A stretch of 64,000 nt of DNA from CAVUCH01 sp963739995. GTDB taxonomy: Bacteria > Acidobacteriota > Vicinamibacteria > Vicinamibacterales > JAENWD01. The stretch is from assembly GCA_963739995.1 (NCBI GenBank), contig CAVUCH010000020.1:1-64000 (forward strand), written 5' to 3'. Under the pieces are notes generated by a model. The model was not told the origin of the DNA, made no database searches, and saw nothing but the letters and a program-made list of their open reading frames with translations. Position 1 is the stretch's first letter; each line of letters starts with the position of its first letter. A program made the position numbers and the translations under genes. Positions 18,506 through 27,101 of this stretch are shown piece by piece.

Positions 18506-19075
18506 TTACCCCGGATCCCTGCCAACCCCGAGCGCATCAGCCACCCGGTTGATGTAGTTGAACCACGACGCAATCAGGGTGATCTGCAGGATGCCCCGGT
18601 CGTCGAATCCAACCTCCCGCAGCTTGACGTGATGGTCCGGCGAGATCCGGGTCGCATCGCGCGTGATCTGCTCCACGTACTCCAGCATGACGCGATCCTG
18701 GGCCGACAGCGGCACGGCCCGGAAATCGCACGAGAGCGCCTTCACGAAGGCCTCGTCCAGCGTGACCCTACGCAGAAACTCTGCGTGCGACTCCAGTCAA
18801 TACTGGCACCGGTTCGTCGCCGACACGACGGTCGTGATCATCTCGTGCTGCCGGCGCGTGAGCGGGAGGTCGGGGGCCATCAGGGCGCCGAACGCCGCGA
18901 ACGCGTGATACATCGCGTCCGGGATAAGGGAGTGCGACCCCACGATCCCATCGATGTCCCGGTGGTGAGGATGCGTCGGCTCCGCGTACTCGATGGGGTA
19001 GAGCGCCTGCTGGGCCTCGCGCGCGTTGCGCAACGTCTCGTCGGAATCAAACGGAATGGTTCGGATCCACGTCAT
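18506..19075 (-). CDS. AhpD-like peroxidase-related protein, probable selenoprotein (in-frame TGA as Sec)
   Basis: 189 residues when TGA at 18799-18797 is read through. From ATG 19075 the frame is open for 92 codons to NRCQY, then TGA, then continues without interruption as LESHAEFLRRVTLDEAF to 18506. The full product matches the carboxymuconolactone decarboxylase/AhpD-like 'peroxidase-related' family. The AhpD signature E-x11-C-x2-C-x3-H is met by Glu78, Cys90, the TGA codon 93 and His97, so TGA sits exactly where the second, attacking cysteine belongs. A hairpin fitting a bacterial SECIS follows (18770-18786). The start overlaps the end of the APC permease gene by 4 bases. A simple nonsense mutation is the alternative but would have to hit this one codon. 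Confidence 0.85.
18770..18786 (-). promoter_or_regulatory. Candidate bacterial SECIS hairpin
   Basis: On the coding strand, ten bases after the TGA (18799-18797), ACGCAG-AGTTT-CTGCGT forms a perfect 6-bp stem with a 5-base loop. The loop begins 16 bases after TGA and its second base is G followed by U, which resembles the GGUCU loop and the 11-base spacing of the E. coli fdhF element. It lies within the coding sequence, as bacterial SECIS elements must. Confidence 0.75.
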
Positions 19076-20412
19076 GAGCGAATCTCCGTCGGTGACGGGG
19101 TAAGTGCGGCGATCGACCGCGCCCGGTAGACGGGTACGCCGAGCGCCACGACGGCAACGCCGAGCGCAGCCTGCAGCGGGTTGTTGAGCGCGAGCAGCAC
19201 GAGCAGTCCGCCAACCATGCACAGGAAGACGAGCGCCGGCCACGGGTGCCCGGGCTCACGCCAGGCCGGGTCGCGACGGTGCAGCACGAAGACCGCCGCC
19301 ACGGTCAGGCCGATGAACGCAACCGTCACGAAGATGAAGTAGGCCACGATGCTGTCGAATGTGCCGAATAGTACCAGCACAGACGCGAGCAGCGCCTGTG
19401 CGCCAATTGCGCGGGCGGGAGTGCCAAACCGCGGGTGAACGGCGGCTGCCGCGGCGGGGAAGAGCCCGTCGCGCGCCATCGCAAAGTAGACGCGCGGGGC
19501 CAGCATCAGCATGGCAGCGAGACTGCCGAGCACGCACGCCACCACGATCCCCGCGACGATTGTGCCTCCCGACGGGCCCAGGAGTACTGCTCCGACCTGC
19601 GCCACGAACGCCTCCCCGGCACCGACCTGCTCGATCGGGATGACGTACATGAAGGCCAGCGTCGTGACGACGTACACCAGCGTCACGATCCCGAGCCCGA
19701 GGCGAAGCGCACGCGGCATGCTGCGCATCGGATCCCGTACTTCGCCGGCGATCTTCGTCACCTCCCACCATCCGCCGAAGGAGAAGAACGCAGCCACGAG
19801 GGCGCCGGCCAGTGCCGGCCCGAATGGCGGCGCGCCGGATCGCCGCGCGGCGAACGGCTCGAAATTGTGCCAGCTGCCGCCCGCGCGCGCGAACGCGACG
19901 CACACGAGGCCACCGATGAGCGCCAGCTTCAGCACCGCCAGCGTCGCCAGGACGCGCGTGCCAGGGCGAACGCCAACGATGTGCACGGCGGCAAGAGCGA
20001 TGATGGCGGATACGGCGACCACCCGGAGAGCTATCGGGCCGAGCGGCACGATGAATCCCACGTAGCTGGCGACCCCCCAGGCGAGCGCCGCGGTGATCCC
20101 GGGGTCCATGACCAGGAAACACTTCCATCCGTAGAGGAATGCGATGTGTGGTCCGAACGCCTCGCGCAGGTAGACATAGCCGCCTCCCGCATCCGGATAG
20201 CGGGCTGCCAGGGCTCCGTAGCAGAGCGCCCCGCACAGTGCCATGCCCCCGATGAGCGCCCAGACGATCAGCACCCACATGGGCGAGGCGAGCGTACGGA
20301 TGATCGTGCCGGGCGTCAGAAAGATCCCGACGGCGATCACCTGGCCCACCACGAGCGCCACCGCCGACCGCACCGTGAGCTCGCGCGCGAGCGCGGCGTG
20401 CGCACCGTGCAT
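19072..20412 (-). CDS. APC-superfamily amino acid permease
   Basis: 446 residues with about twelve hydrophobic helices. The first helix region (LVVGQVIAVGIFLTPGTI) has the GxGIF-like unwound segment of APC transporters, followed by YPDAGGGYVYLREAFG, which is typical of the amino-acid permease branch. It would import or exchange an amino acid or amine at the inner membrane; the substrate cannot be predicted. Its ATG at 20412 shares one base with the stop of the TonB receptor gene, and its end overlaps the start of the AhpD-like gene by 4 bases, so the three genes form one operon. Confidence 0.88.
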   Translation of the reverse strand: MHGAHAALARELTVRSAVALVVGQVIAVGIFLTPGTIIRTLASPMWVLIVWALIGGMALCGALCYGALAARYPDAGGGYVYLREAFGPHIAFLYGWKCFLVMDPGITAALAWGVASYVGFIVPLGPIALRVVAVSAIIALAAVHIVGVRPGTRVLATLAVLKLALIGGLVCVAFARAGGSWHNFEPFAARRSGAPPFGPALAGALVAAFFSFGGWWEVTKIAGEVRDPMRSMPRALRLGLGIVTLVYVVTTLAFMYVIPIEQVGAGEAFVAQVGAVLLGPSGGTIVAGIVVACVLGSLAAMLMLAPRVYFAMARDGLFPAAAAAVHPRFGTPARAIGAQALLASVLVLFGTFDSIVAYFIFVTVAFIGLTVAAVFVLHRRDPAWREPGHPWPALVFLCMVGGLLVLLALNNPLQAALGVAVVALGVPVYRARSIAALTPSPTEIRS

Positions 20413-23369
20413 CAGAACGTCGCCCGCACCGCAAACTGGAAGGCGCGCGGCCCTCCGGACCCGAACACCCCGCCGGCGGTCGTGACGGCGCGCCCGAACT
20501 GTGAGGAGCTCAGATAGCCGGGCTCCCGTGGGTCGTTACTGTCACGTACGAGCACGTTCGAGAAGCCCGAGTAGCTGCGGTTCGAAACGCCAAGAATGTT
20601 GGTGACGTTGAACAGGTTGAAAACCTCCACAATCGGCTCCACGCGGATCCGCCCGGCAGCAAACGGTCGCGAGACGCGGAGATCCACCGAGTTGAACGCG
20701 TCGTTGAATCGTGCATCGCTGCCCACCAGCGGCAGCAGTTGCCCGTTCACGCCGCCGCCCTCGTTCAAGCCGGTGAGAGCCTGGTTGAGGTCGGCCGCGG
20801 TCTTGAACAGGCGACCGCCGGCGTTCCGCTGGAAGACGGGCACGCGCGATTGCGCGGCCGGCAGGAGGATGTCCATCGGCACGCCCGAGGCGATCGTCCA
20901 GATGGGGGCAACGAGCACGCCAGCGCCTACGCGCACCCAGCCCGCCACGGTCATCCGGTGCCGCTGGTCGTTCGGGGTGGGGCCGTACTCGAGCCGGAGA
21001 TTCTGAGGGTCGATCGGGCCTTCGCCGAATGGGATCTGGTCGTCGTTCGAGTAGTTGAAGGCCTTGCTGAGCGTATACGACGCACGGAATCCGCCGCGCG
21101 TCATGCGCCCCTCGGCACTAACGAGTAGGGCGTCGTACTTGGTGTTCACGCTCGACTCGAGGTTGACGACGCGATCGGGTCCACCGACCACCGGATTGAA
21201 CACCTCGCCCACCGTGCGGCCGATGATGAAGTGAGTGCCCAGGTTGTGCACGCCGTCCACGCGCAGCACGACGCGGCCGGGCAGCTCGTGCTGCACGCCG
21301 ATGTTGAACTGCTGCACGCTGGGGTTCTGCATGGTGTTGTCGATGATGTTGATGCCGGACGCCCCTTCGCCGGGCAGGATGAAGCCCGTGAAGGGGCTCG
21401 CCGTGGACGGTGCGAACGGCGGGAACTGGCCCGTAGCGGGATCGAGGAAGAACACGTTGCCGGCCCGGACCTCGATCGGCAGCGCCCGGCCGTCCAGCCC
21501 GCGTTCGAGCGACTGGATCTGCAGCGTGATGCGATCGTAGTAGATGCCGTACCCGCCGTGCACACTGGTGCGCCCGCGGCCAGGGACCCAGTTGAACCCG
21601 ATGCGCGGCCCCAGGTTGTTCAGATCCCGTCGACGTTCCCCCTGCAGGAACGGGAGCACCAGCGGATTGATCTCCCCGACGCGCGAGATGTTCTTGACGT
21701 CGGTGTCCACCTCATAGCGCAGGCCCAGATTGAGCGTCAGGTCCGGCCGCAGCCGCCAGTCGTCCTGGACGAAGGCCGCGAGGTACTGATTGTCGGCATC
21801 GGGGATCACCAGGCCCTGATCAGGCTTGCCGCTGCGGAGCGTCACCGCGAACAACAGGTCGCCATCGTCCACTCGCCCGTCGCCGTTGTGATCGAAGCCC
21901 GCGAAGTCTTCGACGAACTCGAGCCGGCCCTGGCGGAAGACGTCGAGATCGAACGCCGCATCCACGCGCTGCCACTCACCTCCGGCGTGAAGGGTGTGGG
22001 CGCCCTTCACCAGCGTCACGGTATCCGACAGCTGGAACCGCTCCTGGTCGGTTCCCTGGGGAACGCGGAATGAGGAACCGTCCTGCAGGCTCGGAAACGT
22101 CAGCTGGGGACCGACCGCCACCGGGTCGATCTGATTCTGGAAGCTGCTGAAGGAGACGGACGTCACGTTCAGCAGGGTGGGCGACCATGTCCGTGTCCAT
22201 GTGCCCACGACCGACTGGTAGCGGTTGCGACTCGACTGGCGTTGCAGCGCCGATCCGATCGCGCGATCCAGAGTGCTCGCGGAGGTATCGTCCGCGCGCT
22301 CGCCGGCGTAGCGGAGCACCAAGGTGTCCGAGCCGCTCATCCGCCAGTCGATGCGCGCCGAGCCGAGCACATCGTCCAGCGGTGCTGGAGCAAACGTGCG
22401 CGGGATCGTCCGGGTTGCGAGATCACGCGTCCCGACCAGGACCGCACCGTCCTGATTGCGATACTCCGCCGCGCCGAACCAGAACGCCTGCCCGGGCACG
22501 ATCGGACCGCCCGCGGCGGCCGCGAACTGCTGCCGATCGAACGGCGGCTCCTCTCCGGAGCCGCGATCGTAGGTTGCCGGGAGTCCTCCCCAGCGGCTGT
22601 CGCGCAGGAAGAGCGACGTCGAGCCGCGCAGCTGATCGCTGCCGGACTTTGTCACGACGTTGACTGCCGACGACGCCGAACGGCCCGATTCCGCCGTGAA
22701 GCGGTTGGTGGCGATCTGGAACTCCTGCACTGCCTCCTGCGTGACGTTCTGCAGCGGCCCGCCGACGACATCGTCGTTGTTGTCCGCGCCGTCCACCATG
22801 ACGTTGCCGCCTCGCCCGAGCTGGCCGGCCGACGAGATGGTCACCGTGTTCGATTTGGTCGGGTCGAAATTCGGCGCCGGCGCGTTCCCCGGCACGAGCA
22901 AGGCCAGCTCCAGGAAGTTGCGGCCGTTCAGCGGCAGCGATTCGATGAGCTGTGCCGGGATGACCGCGTCCACGACCGACCGGCTGGTGTCGACGCCGAC
23001 CGCCCCGTCCACGACGACCGTCTCGCGGACCTGCTGAACGGGCAATTCGACGATGAGCGACGCGGTCTGCCCTACCTCGATCACCACCCCCGTCCGCCGC
23101 GCTTCCCCGAACCCTGGTGCGGTCACCGTGATGTCGACGGTGGCGGGCGGCACATCGGGTACCACGAACGAACCGTCCGCATCGGAGGTCGCGCGGCGGG
23201 TCAGCGCTGTCCCGCGCGTCACCACCTCTACGACGGCCGACGGCACAGCGCTGCCTTGCGGGTCGCGAACCGATCCTCGGATGGTACCCGAGGTCCCCTG
23301 ACCACTGGACTCGACTGCGAACGCAACAGCAAGTGCGACGCACACTCCAACACGACTGACACAAATCAT
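20412..23369 (-). CDS. TonB-dependent receptor, Oar-like
   Basis: 985 residues. A signal peptide precedes a carboxypeptidase-regulatory-like Ig domain (GTIRGSVRDPQGSAVPSAVVEV, about residues 28-105), then a plug domain (SLPLNGRNFLELALLVPG, VMVDGADNNDDV), then a long beta-barrel ending in a terminal phenylalanine (FAVRATF), as expected for assembly by BAM. This is the Oar-like architecture abundant in Acidobacteriota. It imports or binds an unknown large ligand using TonB energy. It is the first gene of the operon with the APC permease and the AhpD-like protein, which hints at uptake of an amino-acid-containing or thiol substrate. Confidence 0.9.
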   Translation of the reverse strand: MICVSRVGVCVALAVAFAVESSGQGTSGTIRGSVRDPQGSAVPSAVVEVVTRGTALTRRATSDADGSFVVPDVPPATVDITVTAPGFGEARRTGVVIEVGQTASLIVELPVQQVRETVVVDGAVGVDTSRSVVDAVIPAQLIESLPLNGRNFLELALLVPGNAPAPNFDPTKSNTVTISSAGQLGRGGNVMVDGADNNDDVVGGPLQNVTQEAVQEFQIATNRFTAESGRSASSAVNVVTKSGSDQLRGSTSLFLRDSRWGGLPATYDRGSGEEPPFDRQQFAAAAGGPIVPGQAFWFGAAEYRNQDGAVLVGTRDLATRTIPRTFAPAPLDDVLGSARIDWRMSGSDTLVLRYAGERADDTSASTLDRAIGSALQRQSSRNRYQSVVGTWTRTWSPTLLNVTSVSFSSFQNQIDPVAVGPQLTFPSLQDGSSFRVPQGTDQERFQLSDTVTLVKGAHTLHAGGEWQRVDAAFDLDVFRQGRLEFVEDFAGFDHNGDGRVDDGDLLFAVTLRSGKPDQGLVIPDADNQYLAAFVQDDWRLRPDLTLNLGLRYEVDTDVKNISRVGEINPLVLPFLQGERRRDLNNLGPRIGFNWVPGRGRTSVHGGYGIYYDRITLQIQSLERGLDGRALPIEVRAGNVFFLDPATGQFPPFAPSTASPFTGFILPGEGASGINIIDNTMQNPSVQQFNIGVQHELPGRVVLRVDGVHNLGTHFIIGRTVGEVFNPVVGGPDRVVNLESSVNTKYDALLVSAEGRMTRGGFRASYTLSKAFNYSNDDQIPFGEGPIDPQNLRLEYGPTPNDQRHRMTVAGWVRVGAGVLVAPIWTIASGVPMDILLPAAQSRVPVFQRNAGGRLFKTAADLNQALTGLNEGGGVNGQLLPLVGSDARFNDAFNSVDLRVSRPFAAGRIRVEPIVEVFNLFNVTNILGVSNRSYSGFSNVLVRDSNDPREPGYLSSSQFGRAVTTAGGVFGSGGPRAFQFAVRATF

Positions 23370-23485
23370 GTGCCCACTCCCGGGTGGACGGGCGGCCCCG
23401 TCCGGTTTCTATGTAGATGGCAAGGATTGCCGCTCAGCCGTGACGGCGGAATACGTGTTTGCGTTAGGCCGGGCCGATTGAAGGG

Positions 23486-24016
23486 TTAGGGGCGCACCGC
23501 TTTCGCATGCGAGCTTTCCGCGGTCGTCCGCCAGACGATCTGGCGGGTGTGATGCCGCGTGTGAACCCAGTGGAACTTTCGCCATTGCCGCACGCTGAGC
23601 GGTCCGAGCACGGGATGGTCGAGGACGTGGGTGCGTGTGCCGAAGACGTTCGCCGCGCGCGCGAGCACGTCGTCCATCAGCCGCAGGTTCTCGAGCGCCA
23701 GCGGCAGCGCGGCAGCCGGCTCGAGGCCACGAGGCAGCGCCAGGGCGGGGGACTTCCGGCCCCTGGGAAGGTAGCCGCACTCGATCACCAGCAGGCGTGC
23801 CGCACGGCTCCGGAGACTCGCGCGTGTGGCCGCCGGAGCGCCGGCGGCAATCACGCGCTCGAAGCCCTTCGACGTTCCTGAGAAGGTCCGTGCGAGATGC
23901 TCGATGGTCTCAGCGATGCTCCATTGGCCGTCGGCATGTTCGGCCAACTCCACCAACGAGAGACGGCATGCGCTCTCGTGCAGCAGGCGCGCGGCGCGCT
24001 CGAGGTATCCATCCAT
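23486..24016 (-). CDS. DinB-superfamily protein
   Basis: 176 residues from ATG 24016; the longer open frame upstream is spurious because it runs through the divergent gene. The four-helix DinB/DUF1569 pattern is visible: QWSIAETIEHLARTF near residue 40 and the metal-ligand cluster HWVHTRHHTRQIVW near residue 155. Relatives include bacillithiol or mycothiol S-transferases and many uncharacterised metal-binding proteins. The enzymatic role here is unknown. It is divergent from the large exported protein at 24108, and a 16-base direct repeat brackets the gene. Confidence 0.75.
   Translation of the reverse strand: MDGYLERAARLLHESACRLSLVELAEHADGQWSIAETIEHLARTFSGTSKGFERVIAAGAPAATRASLRSRAARLLVIECGYLPRGRKSPALALPRGLEPAAALPLALENLRLMDDVLARAANVFGTRTHVLDHPVLGPLSVRQWRKFHWVHTRHHTRQIVWRTTAESSHAKAVRP
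23504..23519. repeat. 16-bp direct repeat, copy 1
   Basis: CGCATGCGAGCTTTCC. This copy lies inside the 3' end of the DinB-like gene. An identical copy in the same orientation is at 24055-24070, 551 bases away, on the other side of the gene's start. Confidence 0.6.
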
Positions 24017-24054
24017 GCACGTGCAGCATACCCGCGAAGCGCCACGCGTGGTCC

Positions 24055-24070
24055 CGCATGCGAGCTTTCC
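24055..24070. repeat. 16-bp direct repeat, copy 2
   Basis: An identical copy of the CGCATGCGAGCTTTCC repeat at 23504-23519, located in the intergenic space between the DinB-like gene and the divergent exported protein. The flanking bases differ, so the identity stops at 16 bases. Confidence 0.6.
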
Positions 24071-24107
24071 CCTTGGCGGAACTGCCTGAGCGGTGATACG
24101 TACACAC

Positions 24108-27101
24108 ATGCTTTCAGCCCGGGTGACGGCGGCGGTCGCCGTCCTCCTATGCGCGGCGCACGCCGCGATCGCTCGCGATCTGCCGATCACGGAGCCGGCC
24201 GCCTCGTGGACCGCGATCGCGACGCCGATGCCACGGCCCGCCCTGCTGTCTGCGCTCGATCTCGATCCGGAGCTGTCGCGCACGCTGACGCTCGTGCAGG
24301 CCGTCAGGCGCCTCCATGAGGACGACACGCGACGCGGCACCTTACGGGCGCGGCTGATCGCCGTGCTGCTCGCGACCGGCGCGGCCCCGAGGCGGGATCG
24401 CGGGACGCGAGAGGCGAGGCGAGACGCAACAGCCCTGGCAGCGGCGGCACGGGTCGGCGCGTCGGCGAGCGGCGACGACGACATGGTCCCGCTGCCGCTG
24501 ACGGAGAAATTCTGGGAGTCGTGCATCACGAAGCCGCGCAACGTGCGCGGCAGCGTGGGAGCCGCGATCCTGACTGACCCCGCCGTGGGTTTCATGTATG
24601 TGGCCCTGGCGAGCACCGACCCTGGAACGCGGCAGTTCCTCGCGGGTGAGTGTGAGCGGGTAGCAGCAATCGCGCGGACGCGCGCCGCCGCATTCTCGGT
24701 GGTCGCGCGCAGCTTCCGCGTGCGTGACGGGCGCATGAGGCCGCCCGGCGGCGATGCGGCCCTCCCGCTCTGGAGGCGCCTGGGACTGCCCATGACCGAT
24801 CCGTCGGCCTTTCTGATGCGGCTCGTCTCCGCCGACGCCGGTCGCCTCGCGTACTTCTACGACGCGATCTCGCAGCTCGACCCCGTGCGGCAGCGGTTTG
24901 CGCTCGGCCTTTCCGAGCCGGCGGGCGTCGAGCTCGCAACCGGCGAGGCGATCTACCGGGTATGTGCCGGCAGCGATCCGTCCTGGTCGATAGTGGACCG
25001 GCCTTTCGCGCGGATGACTGTCGACGTGGCGTTCGTCCTGCAGCAGGTGCGCCTCACGCCCGACGGGCGTCTCGCAGCTCCCGTCACCGATGCCTTTCTG
25101 TCAGCGCTGTTCGCCGATGGAGACGTGGATCGCCGGGTGGACGATCCCTCGGCCCTGCTGGGCGGGCGCACGGCTGACGCTGCGAGTCTCGTCCGGCTCG
25201 TGATGGTGCCGGACTGGACCCGCCGCCGGGCCCGGCTGATGACCGTGTTGTTCGCGCAACGCGTGTTCCCGGAACTGCAGGCGGCCGACGCGTCGGACGC
25301 GCTGACCGCGCTGCGTGGCGTGTCCAGGGTTGAAACCCTGCCGTTTGCACTCGAGCGGATCGGGGTGCGGTCGCCAGCTGTCATTGCGTCGGCGGTTCGC
25401 CGGAGCCTGTTGTTCGGCCCCCCGGTTGGAGGCATCGCGACGGTGCCCATCGATCGCCAGCGTGCGGAGATCAGCGGCTTCCAGGCTGCGCTCGCGCTGA
25501 TGGAACGCCTCGTCTACGCGCGAGCGCTCGATGCAGCTGCCGCCACGGAAATGATCAAGCGCTTGCTGGACGAGGGTCAGGCCGATCCGCTGGGCTATCT
25601 CGCGCACCTTGCGCGATGGATCGAGAACGACTTGCTGGCAGGCGCGAGACGAGCAGACACGCCAATCCTGGAAACTCCAGACACAGCGGTGCTCGGCGCC
25701 GGGACCGCGGCCCCGGCCGACATCCCGCCGGGTGACCGCGAGCACCGTCTCCTGGACGTACTCGCTGGCCGGAGACCGCAAGTGCCCACATTCGTGCGCT
25801 GGGAGAGCACGCGATACCGCATCGATATCGCGTCGGCCGAGCGCGTGCGGTTGCACGCCATCCGGGCGCGGCAGGGTGGGCCCACGCTGGACGACGCGCT
25901 CGATCTGATCGCAAGTGCGCGGACCCTGCGGGAGGCCGGTGACGGTGCCGATCTGACGGCGGTTCGGACCACCATCGCACGGCTGACGGATCATCTGGGG
26001 CCAGCCGACAGCGCAGAGGGGGGGCCGGCGGGAGCAATCGCCGATTCGCGCCCGGTGCTCAGCGCGGCCGCCCGCGCACTGAGCGATCCGAATGCCTCCG
26101 CCGGCATACGGATTCAGCATGCGCGGCGCCTGGCGGACGTCGGCGCCACGGTGCTCGGCGACGTGCTGCGCTCGATCGTCTACGCGTGCGCGCTCGGCGA
26201 CGCTGAAGGCCAGGCCTTCCTCGCGGGCGACGTATCCCGCCTGCACGAGTTCGGTCTGGACGAACCCGACGCCTCACGCCGGCGCATCCGCACGTGGGAA
26301 CTGCCGGTCGACGTGGGTGCGGGCGGGCAGCCCTGGCACCTGTCGGGCTCGCTGCTCGCGGTGGATCTCTCGATGAGCCGGTTCGCCCTCCGGCGAGCGT
26401 TGGGCGAAATGCCGACCCGGCAGCCCACCTTGAGCGGTCCTGATCGCCGCACGCTGGTGGCCACCATGGCACTGATGAACCCGGAGGATCTGTCTGACGG
26501 CACACGGAGTGTCCTGGTGGAGGCGATGCGGCGCGGCCGCGAGGTGCTCGACGCTGCCCTCGAGCGGCCCGAGAGCGCCGACGAGACGATGCGCGGGGCC
26601 GGCATCACCGGGTGGCGCGCCGAGCTGCTGCCGTGGGCACGCACGTTCGAGCCCGAAGCAGTCCTGCCGATGGTGGCCCGTTCGGAGCTGGTGTGGCTCG
26701 GCGCGCGCCAGCCGCTCCCCGCGGACGTCGACGGGTGGGGCGCCCCCACGCAGCCGGTCGATGGCGCCTGGGCGCTGCGATTTCCGGGACCTGCGGCGAC
26801 CGACGATATGGCCGGCCGTCAGGCGTCCGCATACCTGCCGGCCCGTTTTGCCGATCTCACCCTGCGGCTCGCGGAAACCATGGCCGAACTCGGCGTGCCT
26901 TCGCCCCTCACGCGAGAGGTGCTTCGAGCGGCGCTGCAGCGTTTCGTCGACGAGGTTCGGCCGGCGTATCCGGACGACTGGCTTGCGCTGGTACGGCACG
27001 CCGACGCGCTCCCGCGCACGCAGGTGGAGGATTACGTGTACGGGTTGACCTTGCCGGACGGGCCGCTCGTTCCGGCAGACGCCGGCGGAATGCAGCCATG
27101 A
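24108..27101 (+). CDS. Large exported protein of unknown function
   Basis: 997 residues from ATG 24108; GTG 24093 is an in-frame alternative adding five residues. A signal peptide (VTAAVAVLLCAAHAAIARD) precedes a long, mostly alpha-helical, alanine/arginine-rich sequence with no recognisable domain or repeat. No catalytic motif stands out. It is likely periplasmic. Its stop overlaps the ATG of the following VWA gene by 4 bases, and a second VWA protein follows 12 bases later, so the three genes appear to be an operon of exported proteins, perhaps forming a surface or periplasmic assembly. Confidence 0.65.
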   Translation: MLSARVTAAVAVLLCAAHAAIARDLPITEPAASWTAIATPMPRPALLSALDLDPELSRTLTLVQAVRRLHEDDTRRGTLRARLIAVLLATGAAPRRDRGTREARRDATALAAAARVGASASGDDDMVPLPLTEKFWESCITKPRNVRGSVGAAILTDPAVGFMYVALASTDPGTRQFLAGECERVAAIARTRAAAFSVVARSFRVRDGRMRPPGGDAALPLWRRLGLPMTDPSAFLMRLVSADAGRLAYFYDAISQLDPVRQRFALGLSEPAGVELATGEAIYRVCAGSDPSWSIVDRPFARMTVDVAFVLQQVRLTPDGRLAAPVTDAFLSALFADGDVDRRVDDPSALLGGRTADAASLVRLVMVPDWTRRRARLMTVLFAQRVFPELQAADASDALTALRGVSRVETLPFALERIGVRSPAVIASAVRRSLLFGPPVGGIATVPIDRQRAEISGFQAALALMERLVYARALDAAAATEMIKRLLDEGQADPLGYLAHLARWIENDLLAGARRADTPILETPDTAVLGAGTAAPADIPPGDREHRLLDVLAGRRPQVPTFVRWESTRYRIDIASAERVRLHAIRARQGGPTLDDALDLIASARTLREAGDGADLTAVRTTIARLTDHLGPADSAEGGPAGAIADSRPVLSAAARALSDPNASAGIRIQHARRLADVGATVLGDVLRSIVYACALGDAEGQAFLAGDVSRLHEFGLDEPDASRRRIRTWELPVDVGAGGQPWHLSGSLLAVDLSMSRFALRRALGEMPTRQPTLSGPDRRTLVATMALMNPEDLSDGTRSVLVEAMRRGREVLDAALERPESADETMRGAGITGWRAELLPWARTFEPEAVLPMVARSELVWLGARQPLPADVDGWGAPTQPVDGAWALRFPGPAATDDMAGRQASAYLPARFADLTLRLAETMAELGVPSPLTREVLRAALQRFVDEVRPAYPDDWLALVRHADALPRTQVEDYVYGLTLPDGPLVPADAGGMQP

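Noticed and set aside
22242..23489. Forward open frame opposite the TonB receptor gene
   Set aside because: A shadow of the receptor coding strand with no start signal or recognisable motif.
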